64,000 bases of DNA from Albugo candida (GCA_905220665.1 CAJNAR010000156.1:372001-436000); one strand, 5' to 3'; positions 48,201-59,497 are shown, counted from the first letter of the stretch. Notes: a model not told the origin generated them from the letters alone. Program-made: numbers and translations.

Positions 48201-49350
48201 AACTGCCGAAACACGTGATTCACGAGGAAGATATGGCGATGCGCAATGGAATGGACGAAGAGGAAGAAGAAGAAGATTTTGAGATTCTCGCGGAAGAGGA
48301 GTCTGTTTTCTGGCCATCACGAACACATCGCTCACGATGGATTCAAGCAGTACGAAATTGCGTTCACATTACGGATATTTCGTTGGCGGTGGAGACATTT
48401 GTGCGTCAATTAGCAATGTCCTATATCTCCGAACATGCACTCACACCGCTTCCCGACGCGAAGACCAAGCGCGTACGATCGGAAAGAAGACGGCGCATCA
48501 AAGAAGAGGACGAAGAAATGGGAATTAGCGTTGAAGAAGAATCGGATTCGGAAAGGAAATTAACAAAGCGCGCTCGGAGGGATGATATGTTTCCGAGTGC
48601 GCAGAAATGTTCAGAAGAGTGGGAGGAAGAATGTTATGTGTGTCGTGAGGGAGGTCAAGTGGTTTGTTGTGATGGATGTCGGCGCGTCTTTCATCTTTCA
48701 TGCTTGAATTTACGTCGACTTCCACGTGGGAAATTGTTCTGCAAGTATTGTAGTGATGGTGACGCGAAATCAGCGGAAGATAAGAATGACTTTGTGAGTG
48801 GACGCCGACAGTCGTTGCGGCGAGCGGATGGGCGACATGATGATGATGTAGAGGGAAATGATGAAATCAGGATGGACAGTTCAAGTCGAGAACTAGAATC
48901 AGGATCCGTGGGTCCTTGGGATGTCGAATGTTTCATCTGTAAATTGTGTGGAGAGCTTCTTTGTTGCGATGGATGTCCAAGGGCATTTCACTTGTCGTGT
49001 ATCAATATGAAGGTACCGTCTTGCATTTGTTACGGATGTATCCAATGACTTTTTGTTTTGTGCGTAGTCGAGGCCGCAAGAAGAATGGTTCTGTGATGAA
49101 TGCGATTTGCAAACATGCGGCGTATGCGGAAGAAATAAAATCAGATTGAACTCTCATGTCATTTGCGGATCAGAAGATGGCAGCAAAGGCTGCGACCAAG
49201 TCTTCCATCTGGTAAGGTGCATTTCCCATATCGTTTAAAAGGGCTTATAGTCGCGTGTAGAAATGTGTCAAGCTGGAAAAGGTCCCAGAAGGCGACTGGT
49301 TTTGCTCCAAATGTAGAAGGAGTTTGTCAAAATCTTTGATGACACAATAA
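45237..49350 (+). CDS. DDT-WHIM-PHD chromatin remodelling protein (1243 aa, 8 exons)
   Basis: Predicted nuclear protein. Exons: 45237-45647, 45705-45760, 45819-45875, 45934-46270, 46324-46433, 46486-49012, 49068-49211, 49261-49350; all introns GT-AG, 40-63 nt. Order: acidic N-terminus with a basic patch (KRKKRKIK); PHD finger 1 (about 133-174: WYCNLC, GGELLCCDRCPRAFHLKC, WYCKFC) split over three exons; coiled coil (about 175-300); DDT domain (about 325-390: CPFIGIPEKNVGILLAVFDC); long charged coiled coil; WHIM-type block (about 716: CKYWYFKGDPMRLYVE, NWYYYSSKQQVRDLI); PHD 2 (about 1040), PHD 3 (about 1137) and a PHD-like C-terminus (CDQVFHLKC, GDWFCSKC). DDT plus WHIM marks ISWI-associated subunits of the ACF1/BAZ type; PHD fingers read histone tails. 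No bromodomain seen. The splice at 46433/46486 was chosen because the nearer AG gives a stop. The family call is firm, the exact partner is not. Confidence 0.85.
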
Positions 49351-49887
49351 AGTGAAACGAACAGCGATACTGCGTCCGTGATATAACTCGAGCTTTGTCA
49401 CGGTACAGTATCACCGACAGTATAGATCTCTTTACTTAATAGGAATGTTACGTCATAACAGCGATAAATGCCTCTGCACTTCATCCACAGATGTTCCTAA
49501 CCGATACATAAACGAATGATCAAGTATCTGGCCTTACAATGACTGATCTCTTTTCTTAAATGGGAGTTCGTCCATAATTTATAAGAATAAGTGCGTAGAG
49601 GTTAAGCAGTCGATTCTCACACACTGTCTATAGCGTCCGTGCGTCACGGTGTAACACTGCTTAAAACCCCTTATCAGCAAGAAAAGGCAGGTAAGGTTTT
49701 TCGTTCTGTTCACCATTCAATCGTGTAATTGTTAATACTGCCACCTTTACGGTTTTTTTTTCAATACGATTTCTGTACATCGACCCGACCTATTTTGGAT
49801 ACTCACACTCTCCTCTGCGACAGAGCAAACCGATTCCCCCTCCCCTCAATAACGTCTGAAAGGGAGAACGTGTTCGTTCCTCAATTC
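49351..49887. other. Intergenic between PHD gene and Cyc8 gene
   Basis: About 540 bp with the terminator of one gene and the promoter of the next. No ORF of note. CTGTTCACCATTCAATCG at about 49706-49723 is loosely like an oomycete initiator; this is weak. Confidence 0.5.
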
Positions 49888-52176
49888 ATGATGGCGACGC
49901 CGAAACTGGAAGAGAGCAATAGCGTACGTTCATCGGAGCTAGCACGCACACTTGTGTTCTCACATTGTTTTCTCTTCAGTATGCTCGTCAATTATCCGCA
50001 GCGAACGAAGAAGTTTGGCTATTTATGGGCAGAATTGCCGAACTCATGGGCGATGATGAAAACACAATGATTGCGTATGAAAAAGTACTCACGCACAACC
50101 GTTTGAACGCGCACGCGCTATTCGCGATCGGTTGCTGTTATGAAAAGTTCGAAGACTATACCAAGGTATACCATCCGTTCACCAAACCTATTACATAATG
50201 GTCTCATCAAGAATCAAATATTTCAATTATAGGCAGCCGATTGCTTCCGTGGTCTTGTGTCGTTAAATGAGCAGAATGCCGAAGCCTGGGGTCATTTGGG
50301 CTATTGCTGCCTCATGATGAATGATCTGACAAGTGCGCATACAGCGTATCAGTACGCAATGTACAACAATCCGAATTCGCAAAAAGATCCGACACTTTGG
50401 TACGGAATCGGTCAATTGTACGAACGACTTGGGTCTTTGGAACACGCTCAAGAGTCATTCGAAGCGGTTTTACGTTTTGAGCCAAATTTCAACATGGCGC
50501 TAGAAGTCAAATTTCGGCTGGGAATCATTGCGAAACAACGTGGCGATTATGACAACGCGCTGGAACGATTGAAATCTGTGCTTCATGATGTTCAGAACAG
50601 TGTTTCCACGAGTGAAATGGCGAGCGATATTTGGACCCAAATTGGACACGTATATGAGCTCAAAGATGAGGTATAGAGAGTTCAAACCAATTTTCGACAT
50701 TTCTGATGATGTATGTAGATACAATTAGCAAAAAGCTCATATCTCAAAGTTGCAGAACTCAATCCAAATAATGCGAGACCATTACAACAATTGGGCTGGC
50801 TTTGTCTGAAACACGGTGAACATGCTTTAGCGATCGAATATCTCAAGAAGGCAGTCACAATCGGTGCGTCAATTGATCCATTTGCTTCCTATCAGCTCTG
50901 ATCGCTCCATATAATAGACCCTCAAGATGGTAAAGGATGGTATTTGCTTGGTCGATGTTACATGGCGGTACACGAATTCGAAGAAGCTTATGATTCGTAC
51001 AAGCATGCGGTTACGACAGATCCACAGAACCCGAATGTGTGGTGCTCGTTAGGAGTTCTTTTCTATCAGTTAAACCAGCATTTGGACGCTTTGGATGCGT
51101 ATTCAAGAGCGATCAATATCAACCCAAATATCTGTGAAGTCTGGTATAATGTTGGAACTCTGTACGATACCTGTAATCAGACCAGTGATGCGCGGGACGC
51201 TTACCAAAAAGCTGCAGAACTTGGAGCGGATGCGCAATTCATTCGCGAACGATTAGATTTGTTACGTGCGCGAGAAACAGGACAATCAACCATCGGAATG
51301 GCTGGCGCGAATGCAGCTTCAGGGCCGTCAGAACCACCAACGACGTCTCCGATGCCGACATTTTCAGCTCGTACCACAGCGGAATATGTGAACCAACAAG
51401 GTGTTGTTGCTAGTTTAGGAACTAATTCGGCTGTGGGTGTTCCTGGTGTACCTCCAGGTGCTCATGTGCTTCGTGGAAATTCTGTAGAAACAGGGCACAC
51501 CATCAACTCGGTAGCTGCCTCGGGTCCTCAGAATGACGGAGGAGGCAATTTAGTTTCCACGTCAGCGACAATCGGTTCTTTGCAAGGAGCATCCCTCCGA
51601 GCCGGTCTTGGGCGTAATACTGGTTTGAATGGAGGAATGATCGCGCGTGGTGTCATGTCGGGTCTGGTACACAATCAAGGACTCCCTCAGCATACACATG
51701 CACAGCAAGGGCAAGTACAAGCACATCACGCACAGGCTCACGCACAAGCGCAAGCTCAGGCACAAGCTCAGGCACAAGCTCAGGCACAAGCCCAGGCACA
51801 AGCTCAGGCACAAGCCCAGGCACAAGCTCAAGCGCATCATGCACAACTGGCCCAGGCGCATCATCATGTGCAATTAGCGCAGCACCAAGCACAAGTTCAA
51901 GCTCAGCATCATGCTCAGCAAGCAGATCGGCGAGGGCTTTCTGGACGATCGATAAAAGACGAGCCGAAACTGTCTTTGAGAGGTTATCCATTGGAGGGAG
52001 TCGATCGTAGTACAATGTCAGGTCCCCCGCCCCGACTTGCAGGCCTCAATCCAAAAAATCTAGGCGCCTGTGGAGCTCCACCGCCATCTCGACGTGATCG
52101 GTTCTCACTGCCGTTGGCTAGTGATCAGAAGCATGGGCCCCATCCGACGCTACCGCCGCCTCCAGGGCGTCGATGA
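49888..52176 (+). CDS. SSN6: Cyc8/Ssn6-type TPR transcriptional corepressor (687 aa, 5 exons)
   Basis: Exons 49888-49923, 49980-50165, 50233-50670, 50719-50863, 50918-52176, introns 48-67 nt. The N-terminal two thirds is a TPR array (about residues 13-370), each repeat with the W/G/Y-A-P pattern (AEAWGHLGYCCLMM, PTLWYGIGQLYERLG, PLQQLGWLCLKHGEHALAI, KGWYLLGRCYMAVHEFEEAY). The final repeats (NPNVWCSLGVLFYQLNQHLD, PNICEVWYNVGTLYDTCNQ, IRERLDLL) follow the Ssn6 family very closely. The C-terminal part is low complexity: a Gln-Ala/His stretch at about 51700-51930, then Pro-rich to the end (PPPPGRR). Ssn6 bridges DNA-bound repressors to Tup1 via its TPRs; fungal Ssn6 also carries poly-Gln/Gln-Ala tracts. 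Start: MATPKLEES just before intron 1; two tandem ATGs, either could be used. Confidence 0.88.
51733..51832 (+). repeat. 12-bp imperfect tandem repeat encoding (Gln-Ala)n
   Basis: Repeats of CAAGCTCAGGCA, about 8 units, with AAGCTC/AAGCCC variants in alternating pattern, inside the last exon of the Cyc8/Ssn6 gene. It encodes about 16 Gln-Ala pairs. Unit gain or loss keeps the frame. Confidence 0.9.
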
Positions 52177-53650
52177 GAAGCATGTCATGGTTTGGATAGA
52201 TGTAATTTTGAAGCTATTTCCTTTCAGAAATATATCATGTGGTGAAGGTTATGCTTTCGTAGAAGAGATGGTAGATCGCCATGATTATATGGAAAATATA
52301 ACAAATGACAGTGCTTCAAGCATGTGGACATTAAATTGTCTTAATGCACACAAACATGACTCGTTGATCACAGCGTTATTTGCCAAAGTAGCAAATACTG
52401 GAATACCGGCCTTAGTTGCCCGATCTTCTGCACCTTAACCTTTAAACCTCAAGTTTTTTTCTGTAGAAGACAGACAACTTTGGATGGATGCGCTTAACAT
52501 GAAAAGGCATCGATCGTTAACAAACCCAACTTTTTGTAATTATGCGTTATGTAATCAGCCCCCAGCCTCCATAAATTAATGTACATCGTGGCCTTTGATT
52601 GGTCTTACTAAATGCAACGGAATGTAAAATAATAATCGTGAAAAAAACTTCGCTTTCAGCAAATTTTGTACTTCTTGATCTAAGTCTGTATCTAAATCTA
52701 CTGCTGCAGGTGTACCATCCACCAATGCTGATCAAATCATTAACAGACAGTGATGACGAAAAACATGGGCGCAAGGATAGCCCAAGGTGAATGTCAAAAA
52801 GCCTATAAGTAAATTGAAGTTGCAGTCACTTGCAGTTAATGCCACATAGTCGCACTTACTTGCACTTGATCAGAGTCTACAAAACTTGAAAGTCTCGGTC
52901 ATCACTAAGCCACTGCGGGTATTGTAGATGAGCTGCGCGCAGAAAAATGTTTCCATTACCTTCAAGAGCATAAAAACAAGCTGCAGTTTGAACTATAGCT
53001 CGCTGCTTTGCGTTTGCTGCACAGCTGGCCTCTACAGGCGAGGCAAACAGCTAAATCCATTGAGAGTAGATCACCTGCAATGAATGAATAGTCAGATAAA
53101 TATGACTATTGACAGCACAATCAGCATACAGTACGACTTACATATTGACACAGAGATTCATTTTTTGTGTACAAAATTTTTAATCTATAACTTTAAGCAG
53201 GGTGGGGGCTGAGTAACGATTCCCGTGATTTTTACTTTATTTATTCTGTTATTTTTATATAAACCAATCAGAAGCCACGCTGTTCATCAATTCATGGAGG
53301 CAGGGGGCCGATTAAAGAAAAAGTGGGGGCTGCATAACGATTCCCAATTGTTTTTTGCCGAGATTGTCGTGAAAGCAACGTCATTGGCTGTTATTCAACC
53401 TGAGAACTCTGTAGTGCTTGTCAAATCGCTCGTGCTGCTATCTACGTCGATTGTAATTTCAGTAAAGTATGGGCTTCTACGCCTAATTATTGGTTGAAAA
53501 CTCAATTTAAACTTTTCTGGTGGTCTGCTTCAACGGTTCGAACCGTTGGTTGAGTAGCAGAGTCGACTGTTTTAAAAAAAAGCTCCCTTCAGGAAACGCA
53601 CTTGAAAGCAAAAGCAAACACACATACAAAATCGATATCGTCTTATCAGA
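52177..53650. other. Intergenic; small ORFs without support
   Basis: Plus-strand frame 52268-52438 (MVDRHDYMENITN...) follows a splice-acceptor-like CTTTCAG near 52226 and could be an unannotated exon or nothing. 53225-53497 has a hydrophobic start but no family. Contains a short diverged repeat (53198-53232 / 53318-53356) and an 18-bp palindrome (53531-53548). Confidence 0.5.
53531..53548. promoter_or_regulatory. 18-bp perfect palindrome upstream of COX5c-like gene
   Basis: CAACGGTTCGAACCGTTG is its own reverse complement. It lies 103 bp before the ATG at 53651, a plausible place for a dimeric regulator site. AACGGTT also resembles the core bound by Myb-type factors. Function is inferred from position and symmetry only. 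Confidence 0.4.
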
Positions 53651-53836
53651 ATGACCAAATTCAATCCTCTTAAAGATATAATTATTGCCACCTCATTGGG
53701 TTTACTTGCCGGAACTTGGTGGAACACTTGGAAGAAAAGTGAATTAGATCGAACAACACAATTTTACAAATGGTACGAAGGACAACAGGCAATTGCTGCA
53801 ACAATCAGCGCAGAGAATGATGACGAAGATGATTGA
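53651..53836 (+). CDS. Cytochrome c oxidase subunit 5c/6c-like protein (61 aa)
   Basis: Small single-exon gene. One predicted membrane helix near the N-terminus (about residues 8-26: KDIIIATSLGLLAGTWWN), followed by a positively charged, matrix- or intermembrane-facing segment with KSELDRTTQFYKWYEGQ and an acidic tail. The layout and the GLxAGxxW...R(T)..FY pattern match plant COX5c and metazoan COX6c, nuclear-encoded accessory subunits of complex IV in the inner mitochondrial membrane. The length (about 60-65 aa) also fits. No cleavable presequence, as is usual in this family. Such small proteins give limited signal, so another single-span mitochondrial protein is possible. Confidence 0.62.
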   Translation: MTKFNPLKDIIIATSLGLLAGTWWNTWKKSELDRTTQFYKWYEGQQAIAATISAENDDEDD

Positions 53837-54633
53837 ATTGCCGGCGAAGACAGAATTCGCAATTAGCTTACCCGTTTTCAGTAGATTCCACTTACATAAT
53901 ATCGCTTTTTTTTAACGTGAATTTTCATTACTCTGTGAGAAACACGTATTCCACACCGGTGAGAATTGTGTGTGCACACGTAATCCGCTCGCACCATTCA
54001 TTGTTACTCGACACGTGTCTCTACTTTACGTGTCTGATGCCTTTATCGACCAAGTGTTGCGTTACTGCACGTTCTGTCACTTTTGCTGTACTCAGAAAAT
54101 CGCATCACAGCAGATGATGAAAGTCTGCATTTTCCGTATTCTCCGAAAGTGATGCGCCACTCGATTATAATATCAAGGGAAATGCTCAGTGTTGAAACAG
54201 TGTAAAGGCTGTGCTGTTCAATCGGTAATTTGGATCGAAAGTAGTAGCACGAGCACGAGCACGTCAGCACCTGGCTTTTGAGATCAAATGCTACAATATG
54301 CAAAAGGGTAGACGAATTGACGCATCACGATGAGTTGGCAGCATGAATACCCTCAATCCGGAAGAGTCTTGCATGAGTACTTGTTGATGGCTGACCAGCG
54401 GCACAAAATATGGAAAGTCTACTGCGGTAATCATGCTGACGTTTACAACGGATTCTCGGGCTTTTCTGAATCTGATCTTATTCCTAGTCATTCAAATCAT
54501 TGAAACTGACTATGCCAAATGGAACGCTCGGTAAAAACCAACTTCATGTACAGTTTTTACTACAACCCATTACATGTAGTCATCGTCTTGTAACGAAACA
54601 AGAAAATGTTGCATTTCGGTATTTGCAGTCACA
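53837..54633. other. Intergenic, no gene seen
   Basis: About 800 bp between the COX5c-like gene and the multicopper oxidase gene. Overlapping short frames on both strands show no motif. GAGCACGAGCACGAGCAC-type triplet microsatellite at about 54248-54262. Confidence 0.55.
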
Positions 54634-56319
54634 ATGAAAGTATCTGTTCTATCGTCGAGCACATGGGCATTGGCTTCCATTCTACTCAATGTTTTCGCTT
54701 TGAAGGATTTTCAAACACTCATACAGCCGAAAGAAATTGCATCCGAATGCGCATTAGCGACCGAAGCGAATCGAGACCCAAAGGCTCATTTTGCAAGAAG
54801 CACTCTTGTTATAGAATTAAACGTCACTGCCGGTCGATTTGAAAGCACTTTTATCAGCTTCAATACACGTACATACAATGGTGAAATACCAGGCAAAACG
54901 ATCAAAGTGTGCATGGGAGATAAGCTCATCGTGCGACTTTGGAATCTTCTTGGAGAAGGTACCTCCAATCTCACAAATTTGCATGTACACGGTATGGAAG
55001 TCACATCAAAGGGAAACGGTGACAACGTATTTGTTCCAGTCGAGCCAGGACATCTCCGAGTATATGAGTATGCTATCAACCAAAGCAGCACAACACACAT
55101 CTATTACCACCCTCATGTTCATCACTTGGTGAATTCACAAATCACTGGTCTCATGGCTGGTAGCATATTCATCGTAGAAAACAAATTCCATCCGTCATAC
55201 CCACGTCAACTCCGAGAGATGGAAGAAGTCGTTATGATAGTGCAAGGTGTCTGTTATATGAATTGCACGAATAATCGTGACAATATTCACAGCGCACTTA
55301 TAAATCGATATGTCTCCACCGAACTCGAACCAAATGACCTCAATCCCGATATAAAAATTCAGCCCAGTAATTCAATGATTAAAGATCTCGGACAAGTGCA
55401 CTTATTTGTAAATGGTCAATACGGTCCGACACTTCACATGTCGACGAAAAAATGTAAACGACTTCGGTTGGTCAACGCGGTTGCAAACAACATGGTGGAA
55501 CTTGTAGTGCCAGGTTGTGCTATGTACGCATTGGGTGCAGACGGTATTTATCGTAACGGATCGCCAGTCAAGAAATTGGTCACAATGTTATCTCCAGGTG
55601 GTCGAAGTGATATCGCTTTGTGTTGTGAGAAGGCCGGAACGTTTTGGATGGCTTCCGATTCATCCGCCTCTCGAGTCGAGATGCTCGGCCTTGTCAATGA
55701 TCATCGAGTGGCATCACAAAAAGTCATGAAAATCGTCGTATCTGACTGCACGTTGGACACAATCAATGCAACTAGAGACTTTCATTGGAAGCTTCCATAC
55801 GATACGCAGCATTTGGTTGATTTAAGGAATATTCCTGCTTCGGCAATTCCTTTGAAGAACAGATACGATTACGAACTCTCTATGGATCAGAAATCTGGTT
55901 TCCAGAGTCCAGCAGGAGTGACAAGCGCCTTCGGAATAAATCGAATGCCTTTCGAGGAGAATTATATCAACCACACAATGGTAATTGGTCAGGTACAAGA
56001 ATGGCATATTTCTACCAACATTGTTGCAAATAATTGTGGTTCAAATAGTGTGACTGGGTCACCCTGTCGACGAGTGGTTCATCCTTTCCATCTTCACGGA
56101 TTCCCATTCCAAATTATAGCGAAGAGCCAAGAACTTGATCCTGAAGACTTGCTGCATGAAATTGGGCAATATCGTGATACCGTTCTGCTACACGGTGACC
56201 AAAAACTTGTGATCCGATTCATTCCTCCTGCGTATTCACTTGGAGATATTTTGACTCATTGTCATATCTCATCCCATTCAGATAACGGAATGGCGCAGAT
56301 AGTTCGAGTCATTGAGTGA
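54634..56319 (+). CDS. Secreted multicopper oxidase (laccase/CotA-like, 561 aa)
   Basis: Copper enzyme that oxidises phenols, metal ions or similar substrates while reducing O2 to water. One exon. N-terminal signal peptide (about 1-22, STWALASILLNVFA). All four copper-binding motifs are present: LHVHG (H117, H119); YHPHVHH (H159, H161); HPFHLHGF (about 488) for type 1/3 sites; and HCHISSHSDNGM (about 540-551), with the last Met in the position of the type 1 axial ligand. Three cupredoxin domains fit the length. The YHPHVH form is closer to bacterial-type and CotA-like enzymes than to fungal laccases (usually HSH). Several NxS/T sites suggest glycosylation. It lies 198 bp upstream of CBP80 on the same strand and is functionally unrelated. 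Activity is likely; substrate unknown. Confidence 0.88.
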   Translation: MKVSVLSSSTWALASILLNVFALKDFQTLIQPKEIASECALATEANRDPKAHFARSTLVIELNVTAGRFESTFISFNTRTYNGEIPGKTIKVCMGDKLIVRLWNLLGEGTSNLTNLHVHGMEVTSKGNGDNVFVPVEPGHLRVYEYAINQSSTTHIYYHPHVHHLVNSQITGLMAGSIFIVENKFHPSYPRQLREMEEVVMIVQGVCYMNCTNNRDNIHSALINRYVSTELEPNDLNPDIKIQPSNSMIKDLGQVHLFVNGQYGPTLHMSTKKCKRLRLVNAVANNMVELVVPGCAMYALGADGIYRNGSPVKKLVTMLSPGGRSDIALCCEKAGTFWMASDSSASRVEMLGLVNDHRVASQKVMKIVVSDCTLDTINATRDFHWKLPYDTQHLVDLRNIPASAIPLKNRYDYELSMDQKSGFQSPAGVTSAFGINRMPFEENYINHTMVIGQVQEWHISTNIVANNCGSNSVTGSPCRRVVHPFHLHGFPFQIIAKSQELDPEDLLHEIGQYRDTVLLHGDQKLVIRFIPPAYSLGDILTHCHISSHSDNGMAQIVRVIE

Positions 56320-56517
56320 TAGATAGCTGTGCGTTAACATCAGTGAGTAATATATAGCGATTTGTTTGCTATAGCCTGATTCTCAGCTAAAGTGCCTACT
56401 TTTTCAGTAAAAAGTGTGGCTCATTGAATCGACTCGAGTATTTGTACCAATCAACGGGAAATCTCACAGGATTCGCGATTCCAGCCACTCGTTCAGCGAT
56501 CTCTGTTTGTGTCGAAA

Positions 56518-59431
56518 ATGTCGTATAATGATAGCCGAAGACGCGCTCATGAGAACGATCAGGATAATCACCGTCACAATTATAATAAACGTTCTCGTCA
56601 TGACGATTACAATCCCGGTTCCAGAGCTCATACTTCCAATTACGAAGAAAAGAATCGATTCGGCAATCGTAATGAGCCCAAGCGAAGACGTTTTGAGAAC
56701 CGAAATCAAAACGAAAGTAGCAGGGAGACCGACGATGAACGCACGTGGCGACTGACGAAAAAAAATTTGGTTCGATTTTCAGAATTTTATACGCAACATT
56801 TTGCTCAAAATAAGTGGAAGGAAGAATTTCAGACTTTTATTGACAGCGTTGTATCCCAAATTGAGAATGATACATTGAAGAAAACGAGTCTTCAGCATAC
56901 TCTGGTCAAATGTGTGGCTCGATTACCAGCTAATTCGGCGTTGTATGCGGCTTTTGTGGCCGCTGTTACGAGCAGAATCAATTTGTTTGGGTTTGATGTA
57001 GCATACTTGGTCTTGAAGAAAATCGAAGAGACTTTGCAAAGTATTCAGAAGGAGGAGACGTTGAAGACAGAAAAGGATGTATTGCAATACACAAACACGA
57101 GCACTGAGAAATGCATTTGCGTTCGTCTCTTATTTCGATTTATGGGCAATTTGGTCGCAATTGGCGTCCTGAAAGCTGAGAATCTTATGGAATATCTTCA
57201 ATTTCTACAAGATGCTGTGTGGAATGACAAAGATGGAGAACGTACTTTTGAAGACCTTTTTTGCAAGCGGCAATTCACTATTCTTGCATGGAAAGATTTT
57301 CTCAGCACTGTTTTGCTTGAAACAGTGTTGACGGTACGAACGCTGAGTTAACTCTGTTCTGTCTACTATCGCTCATGTACCTTTTGTGCTGCTTAGTGCG
57401 GGGAAGTTTTGGTCAGAGAAACCAGTACAACTTTCCAAGCGCTTTTGAATCAGATCAATGACTACAAAGTGCTCCGTGAGCGATCGTGGAAGTGTCTGGA
57501 TGACGATTATACTGGAAGCTGGATTGTTTCGGCCTCACAGCTGTCGCTTTTATGGGAACCGGAGGAAGCACTTCCTACAGCGTGTAAGCAAACAGATTCC
57601 GTATCGATTCTCTGGGACGCAGTACAGCCATTCCTTGAATCGCTGACGTCTGGAATCACGGGCGAACACGTATCAATCGCGAGAGTCTGTGGTACCATCC
57701 AACCGCGGGATTTTCTAGAATCCGAGTTGATTGGTATGCCATCGTGCAGCGTCGATACCTTCAGTCTTTCGTTTGATCTCACACAGGTACTCTCTGTGAG
57801 CACTCATAATGGATGAGACGATTTACGTTGTTTGCCTAGATCAATAGCACCAACAAACCACCTTTGAGAATTCTACCTCGTATCTTGAGCGAAGACGCAG
57901 GCGCAGTCGGAGCTTTGATTGCGAACTTTCATCCCGCGACTTATTACACAGCTCGAACGCTTTTTACAGACGTTGTGATGGTACGACACCTTTCATCTCA
58001 TCGAATGATAAACACACTTACGGAATACTTGTGCTGCTATAGGCATTTTATCCCAAGCCTGAAGTAGCTTCTAAGCAACTCGTACATGCGTGTGGAATGT
58101 TGCGTGTTGACAGCAGTGATAGAAATTTGGATCAACCGACATGCTCGGAGTCTCCAAAAATGGAGTATATCTTACTGGAAACCTTACTCGTGCTGACTCT
58201 CCAGTCATTTTCATCATCCACGATCGCGTATTACAACGCTGTTTTGTATCATTTGTTCAAAGCGGATTCCTCGAAATTCTCTCCGGTCTTTGCGATTTTG
58301 ATCGAGCTTTTATTTCGTGAGATTCCGACGATGAATGGGAATGCTTCGAGTGCTTTTGTGCAGACATTCAGTCATTTTTTATCCAATTTTGAATACAAGT
58401 GGCGGTGGTCGCACTGGAATCATATCTTAAAGGAAGAAGATGACGATCCTCAGCGTTTGTTTGTGGCAAGTGTCATTGAAAAATGCGTACGCCTCTCGTA
58501 TCTCGATCACATGCAAAAGTCATTACCAGAGGAGCTACACGTACTGCTGCCTCCAACTCCAGCACCTCGAGTCCGGTACTTGGATACTCTGAAAACAGAG
58601 CCCAATGATGGAGAAATTCCTTCTTCTTTTCAGACAGCATTTTTCGAGTCTGTACGCAGTAAACTGAAAGAGCATCCAACAGCGTCAAATTTGGAATCGT
58701 GGCTGAAGGAACAGGTGAACAAAGCTGAGGTCGATCGTCTCGAAGCGATTGAAGTGTTTGTGACCGCTTTGCTCGAATCTGGCGCGGCGACTTTCACACA
58801 TCTTCGACTCGTCTTGGAGAAATATGCAGAGGTCTTCACAGACCCAGAGTCCACGCTTTCTGGCTCGGATGAGCAAGTGCGAATTATCACTGCTCTCAGT
58901 AGCGTCTGGCAGCACTCTCCACAGCATATCGAAGTGATCTCAAATCTAATGCTGCGACAAAATATCATTTCTTCTGCTGCGATCGTAAAGTGGATCTTCA
59001 CAGCTGATGTCACGCAGCAATACTGTTGGCCATATGTGTGGACAATCGCCCGTGATGCGATGACATTCTTACAAAACCGGCGAAAACAAACAGAGCAATG
59101 CTCAAAGGCGGCTGATAGCGACATTGGAGATAACATACTCCGCCCCGTATCCGAGGAAGAGAAGCAAGTAATGCGTTCCATGTTGGAAGGATTCCGCGAT
59201 GTGTTATCGAGTCATAAACGTCGCTGTGCAAGCGATGGAAACTCGTATCAGGATCATTGGTTCAACAGTTTGGTGACACAAATCAAAGCTTTTGCGATTC
59301 GCTTCCAAGAAACGCTGCCTCAAGCAATCGACGACATCCAACAAATGCCAGTTTCTGAAGAGCACGATGGCGATTTCACGAGCGTATTGCGTATGCTGAG
59401 AGTTTCTTTGGCGTTTCCTAGCGATCTCTAA
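56518..59431 (+). CDS. NCBP1: Nuclear cap-binding protein subunit 1, CBP80 (911 aa, 4 exons)
   Basis: CBP80 pairs with CBP20 to bind the m7G cap of nascent Pol II transcripts and supports splicing, export and the pioneer round of translation. Exons 56518-57333, 57397-57786, 57840-57980, 58043-59431; introns 53-63 nt, phases agree. The N-terminus (about 75 aa) is Arg/His/Asn-rich with an NLS-like KRSRHDD, then a MIF4G-type helical domain (KCVARLPANSALYAAFVAAV, CICVRLLFRFMGNLVAIGVL). The middle and C-terminal helical domains show family hallmarks: FHPATYYTARTLF region, YNAVLYHLFKADSSKFSPV, HFLSNFEYKWRWSHWNHIL, SSVWQHSPQHIEVISNLMLR and AAIVKWIFTADV. Slightly longer than the animal protein (about 790 aa), mostly at the N-terminus. 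GGCTCATTGAATCG at about 56420 is loosely like an oomycete initiator. Start: first ATG of the open frame. Confidence 0.9.
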
Positions 59432-59497
59432 GCAGATTCAATCAGCAAACAAGTTGATACAAAAGTACCTCTGCTGAATGCAAATCTAATTCTCAAA

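Noticed and set aside
51562..52015. Leu/Pro/Val-rich ORFs opposite the Cyc8 Gln-Ala repeat
   Set aside because: Repeat translated in the wrong frame or strand; the sense frame continues the TPR protein.
52070..52438. 122-codon ORF overlapping the end of the Cyc8 gene
   Set aside because: Its first part is the Cyc8 exon read in another frame; only the last 57 codons are free-standing and show no family or clear splice link.
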